This document shows, one piece after another, positions 51,803-62,700 of a stretch of 64,000 nt of DNA. Every line of letters begins with the position of its first letter. Positions within the stretch are counted from its first letter, which is position 1. Where the stretch lies: the NCBI RefSeq assembly GCF_009870125.1, contig NC_046679.1, positions 22,692,001-22,756,000 on the forward strand. The letters are read 5' to 3'. This stretch comes from Drosophila pseudoobscura. Lineage: Eukaryota; Arthropoda; Insecta; Diptera; Drosophilidae. The notes under the pieces were generated by a model that searched no databases, was not told the DNA's origin, and was given only the letters and a program-made list of their open reading frames with translations. A program made the position numbers and the translations under genes.

Positions 51803-52102
51803 ATGAATGCTCATTCAACAGCCGTTTCCATCGAGGAGGATGTGGGTCAGGGCGAGTCCCGAACCCCTACTGAGGATGTGCGTTCCAAGCTGCGCCAGCT
51901 GCAGGGGCATCATTTGTGGCTGCGCCACCAGCTGATGCTGTGGCAGAGACATATGCTGACAGAACGACTATCCGAGCAACGGGACCGCCATCCGCGGGGG
52001 AGCCACAAACGCAATTTGGGGATTCCAGAAAACATTAACAAACCGAATGTCAAAGTTCCAACCCATCAAAGAAGTGTCACTGCGATGATTGACTTATTTT
52101 AG
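51803..52102 (+). CDS. Possible small protein of 99 residues, unrecognised
   Basis: The ATG at 51803 opens a 99-codon frame. The first two-thirds have coding-like codon use (GAG GAG GAT GTG, many CTG/CGC/CAG) and a strongly amphipathic, Arg/His/Leu/Gln-rich stretch (KLRQLQGHHLWLRHQLMLWQ). The last third looks like untranslated sequence. A good acceptor-like tract (cctctgtccccag, ending about 51752) lies just upstream, so this could be a terminal exon of an unseen transcript. ATTAAA at about 52108 could serve as a poly(A) signal. There is no homology I recognise. It may be chance. Confidence 0.35.
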   Translation: MNAHSTAVSIEEDVGQGESRTPTEDVRSKLRQLQGHHLWLRHQLMLWQRHMLTERLSEQRDRHPRGSHKRNLGIPENINKPNVKVPTHQRSVTAMIDLF

Positions 52103-52259
52103 ATGAAAATTAAATATTAATTCGATTAAAACTCCATCTACTGATGTCATAATTGTCAAACAAACTATTTCAATTTGTGTGCCATGCAAATACGCATAAA
52201 AGAACACCTTCGAAAGTCATGTGATTATGGCACACCACATAACAAGGCACGAAGCCAGA

Positions 52260-52302
52260 GGCAGTGGCAGTGGCAGTGGCAGTGGAAGTGGCAGTGGCAG
52301 TG
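52260..52302. repeat. GGCAGT hexamer repeat
   Basis: About seven copies of ggcagt with one ggaagt variant. Confidence 0.9.
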
Positions 52303-54673
52303 AAAGTTTGCCTTGAATGCGGCAGGCCCACACATCACGTAACTCAATTAATCAGACACCAGCCGAGGTCGAGCATCACTTAACTCGAGATTAACCCTTC
52401 CCTGTCTCTCTCCATAGAGGCCAGGCCATAGTCACGCACTTGGCCCCCAACAGCACTTACACATACCCATTGCTGTTTAGCAACTATTTATGGAGGCAAG
52501 TACTCGTAGTTGCCACTTGCAACCATGGAACGGCCTCTACACGTTGTCATTGTAATGATATGAGGGCCCTCCGGCCTCTGTCTGTGCTTCTGTCTCTGTC
52601 TCTGTCTCTGACTCTGCTCTGACCTTAAGTGTCCTTGTCCTTGTCTGTGAATGACACCTAGCGTGTTATCATTCAATAGAGGAACAGGAGGGATGGAGGC
52701 GGATCAGGAGGAGGCCTGACAACTCTTAAGTGGACCATAAACGGCAACAAATGCAAATGCAAATGAAATTATTGCAGTCAACGGGCAGAGCGGGCAGGCC
52801 TCCATTTCTCTCAGTGACCAACGACGAATGAAGCACCGCTGGTAAAAGTGTTTGCATATGCAGGAGCACATTGCGGCCATAAACTGTAGTTCGACCACGC
52901 CCCCTACCCATTGAGCGGCCACAGCCGGAGAGAGCTACGACCCCATAAAGCCATTGGCAGCCGACTGCATTTCAGCGATATAAATATTTATATAAGTTAA
53001 TCGGTTTATGGTGCACGAGTAATTGAATTTCGCGACGGCGCCAGGTAAATGCTACCAGGTAACATGTTCCAGGACCCCCACTCCTAGGTGGGATTTGCCA
53101 GCCTCCAGCCTCCAGCCGCCATCTTCCGATTCCCATTCCGGATTCGCCTCCTGTGTCACGCGGTCAGAGCCATGTTGGTTTACCCCTCGCTTTAAACTTG
53201 ATTTCTTACTTTTTGCATCCGTTGGCGAGTGCTGCAGCATGTGTACCACGGGCTTATGGTTGCCATGTGGAGGGTATATAGGACTGCGACCCAAATTAAA
53301 AGCAGGCCGAACAAAAATGATCCTGTTTTTGTTTCTACAGAACACAAGAAACCATAGCATCCCAAAAAAGAGTTACTTCTAGATGACACTACAAGCCGAC
53401 CCAGAGTATCACGCTGACCCATTCCTCCCGCTGCAAGTCCCAGCATCCGACAAGCTCCAACATGGCGCCAACCGGAAGTGCCAGCCCGTTCAGCAATGGC
53501 CGACCCAGAGCTCTGTTTCTATGGCACTTCCGCTTTACTGCACATTAATTGCAATTAAATTTGGAATTACTACCATCCACTCCTCCTCCTCCTCTTCCCC
53601 CTCTTCCCTCTCGCTCTCTCTCTGCATCTTCTATACTCGTCCTCTCTCCTTTGATCGTTGCTCTCTTTCCACGCAAATTTAATGATGCCTGCAATTTTTG
53701 CTCGCTGCATTTTTCCTCTCCTTTGCATAATTTAAAAATGTTTGCTTTGGCAGCCGCCGCCGCTGCTGTTGCTGTTGCAGTGGATATGGATGTGGCCTGA
53801 GCATGGGGCAACTGTGGGTGGAAGGTTGCATGGCAATGCCCCTATTTGACGTTGCCGCTGTTGCTGCCACAACTGCTTCTGTTGCTGCCGCTGTGGCGCT
53901 GTTTTCAATTAACTGTGCGTCTAACTAAATGGCAAGTAAGTTAATGTTTATAGTTCATAAATACGCAATTTATATGCACTATCCCACCACTCCACCACAC
54001 CATAACACCCACCCCTCCTCTCATGTGTATGTGTGTGTGTGCCTTGCTGATTTTGATGGCGCTGTTTCGGTTGCATTGGGCGTGAATTTTAATAATTTAT
54101 TTGAGTCATAATATTTAATGCGGCTTGCAGTCAAGTGGGACTAAATCACTGAAAAAACATTCCGTTCTAGCATCGGAGGAGGACCCTAAATGTTAATTAA
54201 TAAAATATAATTGCAGATTTTTGATTGCTTCATTCGCGTAAACATTTATAGCCGGATGTGGGGGCAGAAGTTGCCTGCCGCAGCCAGGCATCCGCGAAGG
54301 ACACGAAGAGTCCCCATCTTGTGGCGGCTCCAACTCTGTTCCGTTCCTGTTGTTGCCAAAAGTTTAATTGCCTTTCGGGCCAAAAAGTTTACAAAATCTG
54401 TGCTATGCATTTTGCTAACATTTCCGGTGACTTCTCGCTGATGAGGCGTAGTCCTAGCCACCACAAGACTGCTCGCCGTGCCACATTCCACAGTCAAGTC
54501 TGCCTCCTGCCACTCTACATCCAAGACTGTCTCTTGCCCCACTCCATTCACTCTTTATCCTTTTGAACTACATTGCCTGGTGTGGTTGGGTGTCTCCTTC
54601 GGTTTGTATGCCCTTTTAATTGCCCATTGAAAGTTGTTCAGTTGTTAAAGTGAACTTTCGCCCCTGCCAAGTT

Positions 54674-54737
54674 GCATGTTGCACGTTGCACGTTGCAAGC
54701 TGCAAGTTGCCAGTTGCCAGTTGCCAGTTTCCAGTTG
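54674..54737. repeat. Imperfect GTTGCAC / GTTGCCA heptamer repeat
   Basis: Tandem gttgcac units grade into gttgcca units. Adjacent repeats differ by one or two bases, suggesting slippage growth. Confidence 0.8.
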
Positions 54738-57595
54738 CTAGTGAAGTGAAATGAAGTGTAAGCAACAACAAGCGTGAAAGTAGTGTGTGTGTTATGCAAT
54801 TAAAAGTACGATGGCGATGGCGGTGGCGGCGGCACCCACACACCCCCCACACACAATCGATAAGGTTTCAATTGGACGACAACAAACCAATTTGCCGCAA
54901 CCTATTTAAGGATCAGGATATTGTCGAGGATATGCTCCTTGGCAAGCTCCCTCCCTGGTCCCCTCCCCCCCCAAGTCAAACCGCAGCTGCTCGTAATGAG
55001 TTTTCCATGCATACCACGCAGACAGTTGAGACAGATTTCTCGCAGCTAACATTATGTGACAGCTGCAGACAGAAATCATTCCATTTCATTCCACTCCCAT
55101 CTAACTATCCCTTTCCCAGTGGATAGCACAGAGCAGACAGCATGAAAATTATGTTGCATAGTTATGTGGAATGGCTACGGGACGGGACGGACTGTGACCA
55201 AGTGCAAAGACTCGTATACATAAACGTATACGTACATATACGTATTCGTATCTCGTAGATTCTTTTATTTCCAGACTAGCTGTGGCTGTACCCACCGCCC
55301 CTCCTCTTTTCTTGGCCTGTTGTCTGCTGGTGACTGGCAGGGCAGCAACAATATATTTTTCTGATTTTCCACTTGCATTATCACGTCTAAAAACTGTCTA
55401 CCATTAAAACATGTGTATTGTGTGCATTGTCTGTTCAGTCTAGCGGGCACTTCGGCTTTGTCTAGTCAAAGAGGGGGCTATACTCGTTGCGGGTTGCAGG
55501 AAATAAAGCAATATATAAACATAATTTAGGGACGAATCCAAGCAAAGGAAACCTTACCGAACTGGCTGTGATGCCATGGAAAATTGTATAAGTTATGTTT
55601 CAGCTGGGGGAATTTCTGTGAATAAATGGTAAAATTCGACTCGAAAACTGTGCAACAAAATTGAACAAAAGTTCAGTGGCTTCTCCCCATGAGAGCAATG
55701 AGAAGATGAGTACAAATGTATCTGGAAAACAAATATTATTTCCAATTGCATTTGAAAGGTGAAAAGCCAGTTTTGAATTGAAAATTCCTTACAACTGCAG
55801 GTTCATCTTTGGTGAATGTTTCCAATAGTAATTTTGTTAAAAACACACACTTGTCTGCTACCAAAGATCTCTAGAACATAGGGCTGAATAATTGTATATC
55901 AAGTAGTTATGATTTATGCATCTCTAAGGGTAATTTCTGTCCTGTATCTCATAATGTATGTTCATAAGTTAAGGGGCTTTTCCAGTTATTTGTTACTGTT
56001 TACTTTGTTCCTGTTTATTTGTGAGGTTTATGGTATTACTTCACTCGTTTGCCAACCTTTAACCAAGATTAATAGAACCATTGCATGTGGTAGATGTACA
56101 GTCGAGAGGAAACTCAGTTCAAATAAGCTATTCACTCTGTGGTCTTCCCAATTTGAACTCGGGCCTCAACTGACTCAACTGATTTCCCATTCATTTCATC
56201 GCAACCGCCTAAGGAGAACGCAAGTCGATAAATAACCCTACCGAAAGTGATACAATCCAGCCTAGCGCACCCCTCTCTGCACCATTTGCGGCTAAGATAT
56301 GGCATCATGAGTTGCATCTGCTGGTATCATTCGCACCCATCCCCGGCGGACCACTTTCCCGTCGGCATCCATTGACTTGCCCCATTAATTAAGTTTGTGC
56401 TGCTGTGCGTGCAGATAAGATGCACTGCCCCAGACTCCAGGGCACCGCACCCCTTTCCTGGTCGTGCAATTGACTTAATAATTGGCCCCAAACATTTTAA
56501 TGAGCAGCTGCCTGTCAGCGTCACGTTTTCCGGAACGGAACGATGTCGGAGAAGACGGAGCGGAGCCAATGCAAAATATTTGCAAGAAATGGCATTGGCA
56601 TAATTAAGATGATGGGGATGTTGATGTTGGCTCAGGGGAGGCGGAGCGGTTCTTGAGACGGCCGGGTTCGGATATAATGTCATCTGACTGAGGCGGAAAT
56701 TTGAATGCCGAGAGTGTGCTAATGTTAATATGATATGCAGCAGGAAATACAAGCATCATCCGAGCATTTCCATATGCTCGCCCGAGCTCCATTAAATTCG
56801 AATGCACAAACATTGCGCTTGTGTATGCTTGTGCGGCAAGACAGGTGACAGATGCAGCAGGCCACACCTCTTTTCCCGCCCCCCCGCGCTCACTCATCCA
56901 TGTGCGTTAACACCTGAGCAGAGCCCTGCAAGACATTTGAGATCTGCTGCTCTATTCTCTCCTTCCCCCACTCTGCAGGCACGTCTGGTGGCCTCTCACA
57001 CGCCAGTCAAACGTTCCTCGCCTCGAATAGCGTAGCCCTCCTTGTCACTTGCCCCTGCATAGCTGCCTTCGTGCGGCTGTGGCACGTAATGACATGCGGC
57101 TGCCAATGCTGTGGACGCGCATTGAGCAGAGAGCATTGCCGGCACCTCCAGTGCCTTGCATAATTTATACAACCACCCAAGCCGCCAAAAAACCGCAAAT
57201 CTCGCAGCGCTTCGTTGCACACATCGCAGCATCGGTGGCAACAACAGCAGCAGCGAATGCCCCGAGACATGTTGAAGCTTGAGGGACAGCTTAAAGTAGC
57301 CATTGTCGGTTGCATGACAACGACATATTGATGGTTATCCGACTTACAGGGAAAGTAACACGTTCACCATAATAAATGGGAGCGAGCTGACTGGCGTTTA
57401 AGGGACATTTCATCTCGATTTGCAATGTGCCTTAGAATCCGAATTAGTTTTCAGTTGAATAAATATGGCTTTTAAAATGTATGCATGTTTGTATCTATTA
57501 TTGTATTGTAAATGAACCACAAACTTGATATATTTTTAGATAATTTGTTCCTAATGGTGATATAAAATAAATATATTGTATGTACAAATGATAGT

Positions 57596-57601
57596 TTTAT
57601 T
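57596..57601 (-). terminator. Likely RabGGTa poly(A) signal
   Basis: Plus-strand TTTATT, that is AATAAA on the minus strand, about 210 bases beyond the stop codon. Confidence 0.45.
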
Positions 57602-57811
57602 TACATAAATATATGTATGTATATATAAATGTATGTATTATTATAAATAAGTAGGCATAAATACTAAATTGAATGTTTTTATATCTTTAGTATACTTTGG
57701 AACAATTTCACCTTACCGAAAACCCTGAAATCTTAACTGAATACCTACTGGAAAATGATATTGGTCAGTTATTTTATGTCTTGAAGAATGAAGGGAAAGC
57801 ACCTTAATCCC

Positions 57812-59335
57812 TTACTCCTGCAACTTCAACTCTGCAAACGTTTGTGGCAATCTGTCGCCAAGTTCCTCCTTAAGTTCTTCGGACAGTTCCAATTCATCAG
57901 CAATTGCCAGGTACTGGCCATAAGGCAACGATGTCAATGCTGACTCCGATGTTAGCTCAAAGCGTTTGGGAAACTTTATGGATGTTGCCCACTTGGCCAG
58001 CTCTAATTCCAGCGTCCAGCATGCAGCCAAATCCTTATAGTATCCCTTTCGTAGGGCGTCAACCTTCTCCAACTCAACCAAGTGCTCCAAGCTTCTCTCG
58101 TGGTTGGCGGTAGCATCGATGGCTCGCATTAGGAGAGCACTGGTCAGGAGAGTCCACTTGCTATCGGGCTCGTACTCCAGGAGATCGAAACAGGATTGCA
58201 GCTGCGTTTGGAGTTCATCCAACAGCTCTTTGCTGCAGCTGGAGGCAGCATGGGGCGGCACAAAGTAGAAGGCACCATCGCCTGTGGGTAGAGGTAGGAG
58301 TTTGATCTCCTGCTCCGACAGCTTCAAGGAGTAGGATCTATCCTTTTGGTAGTCAATCGGTGTCTGGTTTTTCCAGGTGGTTCGCCTGCTGTCCGCAGGC
58401 TGCCAGGACTGTAACTGCCATGAGTCTTCATTACTTGAAAGCTCAACCTTCAACTGTTCGAAGTCTGGACAGGGTTTCTTAAATGCTATGACTGCACCAG
58501 TCACTCCCATGCGAAAGGCAACGACCTTGGGGGCCTGATCCGCTTGGGCGCCACCGCCCAGCAGCCAGCGCTGATAGAACCAGGCGCTACTGTCGTTGGG
58601 ATCGGTGAAGGCAGCGGTGAGCACCATCTCCAGCTCCTGCTGCAGCTTCTCCTCGCTCATGGGTCGGTCGCGCTGCTCGTTGGGGTAGAGCGTCGGCAGC
58701 AGGAGGCTCCGGTGATGCCAGCTGGAATAGTTTGAAAAGTTAACCTTGATCTTTTCAGTGCAAAAGTCCAGCTCTTGCTCTGCAGGCACGGCCGCCTTGG
58801 CGGTCACAAAACGCCGGAAGTCCCAGGTGTGAAAGTTTCGCTCATCGTATTTGAGATACTTGTTGCAGAGCTGCACCTCCCGCTGCCAGTCTGCCTGGGG
58901 ATTCTGCTCGAGGGTCCAGCAGCGATGATGCCAAGCATTGTATGACTTGGGATTAACCATCAGACACTGTTCTGTGACGTTCAACTCTTGGCCGTACACA
59001 GATTGTAGCTTATCTTCCGGTGCAGCAGGTTTTTCCTCCGCCCCTGCTTCCGCCTGGACCTCATCGGACTTGTTGGACTCTGCTTCCGCCTCTGACAGCT
59101 GCTTGATTTTCTCCAGCACACACTCGCGACGAATGTTCCACAGCGTGGTCACGTCTGGATTGCGATGCAGGATTTGCACCGTCAGGCCAAGCATTTCGTC
59201 ATCGAGTTCTCCTGCATCGCGCTTCTTGAGTATCCGTCCCATGGCCGCCCGGTAGGCCCGCACCTTCAGCGCATGTTCCTTCTTCTTGCGCTCCCGCTCC
59301 TCCTCAGTGGTGCGCACTTTCACACGGCCATGCAT
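57812..59335 (-). CDS. RabGGTa: Rab geranylgeranyltransferase alpha subunit
   Basis: With the beta subunit and Rab escort protein, this enzyme attaches geranylgeranyl groups to C-terminal cysteines of Rab GTPases in the cytosol. The 507-residue intact, intronless frame shows the prenyltransferase-alpha (PPTA) repeats: TTLWNIRRE (about 63-71), SYNAWHHRCW (131-140), FHTWDFRR (168-175), YSSWHHRS (203-210) and SSAWFYQRW (249-257). An acidic, Ala/Glu-rich insertion (about 82-108) separates repeats one and two. The C-terminal 240 residues are less conserved, as expected for the family. The N-terminus MHGRVKVRT is typical of the subunit, supporting the ATG at 59335. Its start faces AGO2 across a shared 445-base promoter interval containing Motif 1 and Motif 6. 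AATAAA on the minus strand at 57596-57601 lies about 210 bases past the stop. Confidence 0.93.
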   Translation of the reverse strand: MHGRVKVRTTEEERERKKKEHALKVRAYRAAMGRILKKRDAGELDDEMLGLTVQILHRNPDVTTLWNIRRECVLEKIKQLSEAEAESNKSDEVQAEAGAEEKPAAPEDKLQSVYGQELNVTEQCLMVNPKSYNAWHHRCWTLEQNPQADWQREVQLCNKYLKYDERNFHTWDFRRFVTAKAAVPAEQELDFCTEKIKVNFSNYSSWHHRSLLLPTLYPNEQRDRPMSEEKLQQELEMVLTAAFTDPNDSSAWFYQRWLLGGGAQADQAPKVVAFRMGVTGAVIAFKKPCPDFEQLKVELSSNEDSWQLQSWQPADSRRTTWKNQTPIDYQKDRSYSLKLSEQEIKLLPLPTGDGAFYFVPPHAASSCSKELLDELQTQLQSCFDLLEYEPDSKWTLLTSALLMRAIDATANHERSLEHLVELEKVDALRKGYYKDLAACWTLELELAKWATSIKFPKRFELTSESALTSLPYGQYLAIADELELSEELKEELGDRLPQTFAELKLQE

Positions 59336-59408
59336 CGTATTTTGTTAATCAATTTTAAATTTCTTTCAAAAAAATTAACAAAAAATTAGTCAGCAGCTGG
59401 GATGGGAT

Positions 59409-59419
59409 CAGTGTGACCG
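59409..59419 (-). promoter_or_regulatory. Drosophila core promoter Motif 1
   Basis: On the minus strand this reads CGGTCACACTG, an exact match to YGGTCACACTR. It lies 74 bases upstream of the RabGGTa ATG and probably marks its transcription start. Confidence 0.7.
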
Positions 59420-59426
59420 TGGACTT

Positions 59427-59550
59427 AAATATACCGAAACATACCGTCTCATTTCAGAAATATACCGTAAATATACTGACGAATTCTATTTCGTTGATTC
59501 TATATGAAGAGGTATATTTTGAAAATAACACGGTATGTTTCGGTATATTT
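59427..59550. promoter_or_regulatory. 21-bp inverted repeat carrying two Motif 6 sites in the RabGGTa/AGO2 promoter
   Basis: Positions 59427-59447 and 59530-59550 are perfect reverse complements, 82 bases apart. Each arm contains the core promoter Motif 6 consensus (KTYRGTATWTTT): minus strand at 59427-59438, plus strand at 59539-59550. A third, related AAATATACCG lies at 59458-59467. The arrangement points one Motif 6 toward each divergent gene. Confidence 0.75.
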
Positions 59551-59728
59551 CTGAGGGTCGGTCTCCTTGTTTTAAATTTTATCTAAATTCTTTGTGAAAA
59601 TTTGTTTTTTGGTAGCACTGCGCGAACAATTGGGTTGACCCCATTGGTCAAGACCCTGATTTTTGGTGTGACTTAAAACCAGAACGCACAGAAACTGTTT
59701 AACTGCATTATAGTGCAGCAATTCGCAA

Positions 59729-59744
59729 TCAGTTGCAATCAGTT
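59729..59744 (+). promoter_or_regulatory. Possible AGO2 initiator (two TCAGTT copies)
   Basis: TCAGTT at 59729 and again at 59739 matches the insect initiator TCAKTY. They lie 37-52 bases before the AGO2 ATG. Weak evidence on its own. Confidence 0.35.
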
Positions 59745-59780
59745 AGTTGCTTTTTTACGCATCAGAAAGTCTGGAAAGAC

Positions 59781-62700
59781 ATGGGAAAGAAAAATAGTAA
59801 GAATACTACAAAATGTTATTAAGTAAGTTACATGCTCCATCCTATTTCATTATCTTAGAATATAAGGAGGCTGAGAAGCCTGTGCCCCCTGCAGCACAGC
59901 CACAACAACAACAACAAGGTAAGTGAAATGCACTACAAATACCCACACAACGTATGCAAAAAGTCTTCTAGCATCTTCTGTATATGTATGTTGTATGTAT
60001 ATGTATGTATGTATATACATATATGTACATATAAAATGTAACTTGCATTCCTCCGATAAGCTTTGTAAATACATATGTATGTACATACATTCGTATGTAT
60101 GTATGTGTGTTTAAGGCCGTTGTCAATATCGGGGGAATCACGAAATTCGCCGAGACTCTGATGAAATCAATTTGGTGTGGGCTGACATGTGCACGAAAGA
60201 TTCCTTTGTTTAGAGGAAAACACTAGATTTTAATATTTTTGTTTTCCACTAAAATTTTGAGCAGCTGCTGCTGCACCGGGTGCTCAGAACAGACCCACTC
60301 AAACTCCATCCACAAGCTCCGCCGCTTCTGGGTCCCAACAACAGCAGGGAGGATGGCGAACACAGGACAGTCACCAGCAGCGCTCTCAGGCCGGGCAAGG
60401 CTTCCAGCAGCAAGGAGGCGGACAACAGAGAGGACCGCAGCAGCAAGGCGGCGGACAACAGAGAGGACCGCAGCAGCAAGGAGGTGGACAACAGAGAGGA
60501 CCACCCCAACAGCAGGGCGGCTATCAGCAGCGTCCTCAGGGTCAGCAAGCACAGGGGCAATACCGCGGGCCGCCACAACAACAGGGTGGCTATCAGCAAC
60601 GTCCTCAGGGTCAGCAAGCACAGGGGCAATACCGTGGTCCGCCTCAACAACAGGGTGGCTATCAGCAGCGTCCTCAGAGTCAGCAGGGACGGGTCCAAGG
60701 AGGCGCGGCTCTGCCGCCTCTCCCAGCAGGCACCATGAAGCGTGGAACTTTGGGAAAACCAGGTCAAGTATCTGTCAATTACCTCGACGTTAACTTGGAC
60801 AAAATGCCAGCTGTGGCCTACCACTACGATGTGAAGATCACGCCAGAGCGTCCTAAGAAGTTTTATCGTCAGGCTTTTGATCAGTACAGAGTTGAACACT
60901 TGGGCGGTGCGATTGCCGCATTTGATGGACGTGCATCGGCCTACTCAGCAGTGAAGCTAAAATGCAGCTCCCAGGGCCAAGAAGTGAAAGTAAGTGCTGT
61001 TGTGTATTTCGCCGAGCTTGAGGAACCTTTGAAGTAAATATTGCTTTCTTGCCGTCCAGATATTAGATCGCCACGGCCGTACCCTGACTTACACTGTGGA
61101 ACTCAAGGAGACAGAGGACTTGGAGGTCGATCTGAACTCGCTGAGAAAGTGAGTGAACCGTTATATTGAACCAAATGTGTCGATAGAGAATCGGCATAAT
61201 GCAATTTTCCATTTTTTCATTTTTGCAGCTATATGAAGAATAAGATATATGACAAGCCCATGAGAGCCTTGCAGTGTCTGGAGGTTGTGTTGGCGGCCCC
61301 CTGTCATAACACCGCCATACGCGCCGGTCGCTCGTTCTTCAAAAGGTCAGAGCCCGGAAAAGCCTTTGATCTGAACGACGGCTACGAAGCTCTAGTTGGA
61401 CTCTATCAAACATTCGTGCTTGGCGATCGTCCGTTTGTTAATGTGGACATATCGCACAAGTCCTTTCCGAAGGCCATGCCGATCATTGAATATATAGAGC
61501 AGTATCAGCGCCAGAAAATTGACAAAAGCACAAATCTTGACTACAGGCGTTACGATATCGAATCATTCCTAAAGGGCATGAATATAATATACGATCCGCC
61601 TGCCTGTTTGGCCAGTGCCCCTCGCGTCTTCAGAGTCAATGGGCTTACCAAGTTTCCGGCTAGCAGTCTGAAATTTGAGCTGGACGGGAAGCAAACAACA
61701 GTTGCAGACTACTTCCGGTCTCGGAAATATAATTTAATGTATCCGAACCTGCTCTGCTTGCATGTTGGGCCGCCGCTGAAAAACATTTATTTGCCTATCG
61801 AACTATGTCGCATAGAGGATGGGCAGGCCCTGAATGTGAGTTCAACAAGTTTCTTTCACTGCAAATAATTTCCTGATTTGATTTCCTTACATCGCATTGC
61901 AGCGCAAGGATGGAGCTAATCAGGTGGCGGCCATGATTAAGTATGCTGCCACTTCCACCAACGAGAGGAAGGCCAAGATCATCCACTTGCTCGAATATTT
62001 CAAACACAACTTAGATCCGACCATCAGCCACTTTGGCATTCGCTTGGAAAACGACTTCATTGTGGTGCATACACGCACCCTCAATGCGCCCCAGGTTGAG
62101 TATAAGAATAACAATTTGGCTTCGGTGAGGAACGGTTCGTGGCGCATGGATCGCATGCAATTCTTTGAACCCAAGCCAAAGCCACATAAATGGGCTATAC
62201 TCCACGGTAAGATTAACTACATGAGTGTGGTCGATTTTCAGGGCATGGTAAGTTGTGCACGGCTGGAAGCAGAATTTCACTCAGATCCTGACTTATTTTC
62301 TTTTCAGATAATTCAGCAGAGTCGCACCGTCAATGTGTGCCTGAATCAGAAGGCCGATATACGGAATTACAGGGATGAGCGTGAACTGGATTCTCATTTC
62401 CAGGACTTCAAAAAAAATCAATTTGATTTGGTGTTCGTTATTATACCAAATTCCGGGCCCTTTTATGACGTCGTGAAGCAAAAGGCTGAGTTGCAGCATG
62501 GAATTCTCACACAATGCATCAAGGAGATCACAGTCCTGCGTAAATGTAACCTGCAGTGTATTGGCAACGTTCTGCTTAAGGTCAATTCCAAGCTAAACGG
62601 AATTAATCACAAGCTAAAGGATGACCCACGCTTTCTGTTAAAGAATGCGATGTTCTTGGGTGCTGATGTAACTCATCCATCGCCAGATCAGCGTGAGATC

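Larger units (their letters stand above)
52103..57811. other. Intergenic region before RabGGTa, no supported gene
   Basis: Contains a GGCAGT hexamer repeat (52260-52302), TCTCTG repeats (about 52580-52615), TTGCACG/TTGCCAG repeats (54674-54737), TACGTATA-type words near 55210-55255, and the RabGGTa poly(A) signal at 57596-57601 (minus). ORFs are short or low-complexity. Confidence 0.5.

Noticed and set aside
53023..53382. 119-codon ORF
   Set aside because: No family match and weak codon bias, with an equal-sized ORF on the opposite strand; likely chance.
57007..57315. Antisense ORFs rich in Cys and Arg near RabGGTa
   Set aside because: Overlapping frames on both strands with unlike compositions; no motif or splice support.
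60239..60899. Long ORFs of 132-216 codons on both strands over the AGO2 repeat exon, in frames other than AGO2
   Set aside because: The tandem Gln-rich repeats are free of stops in several frames; these are shadows of the true frame, which continues without ATG from 60265.
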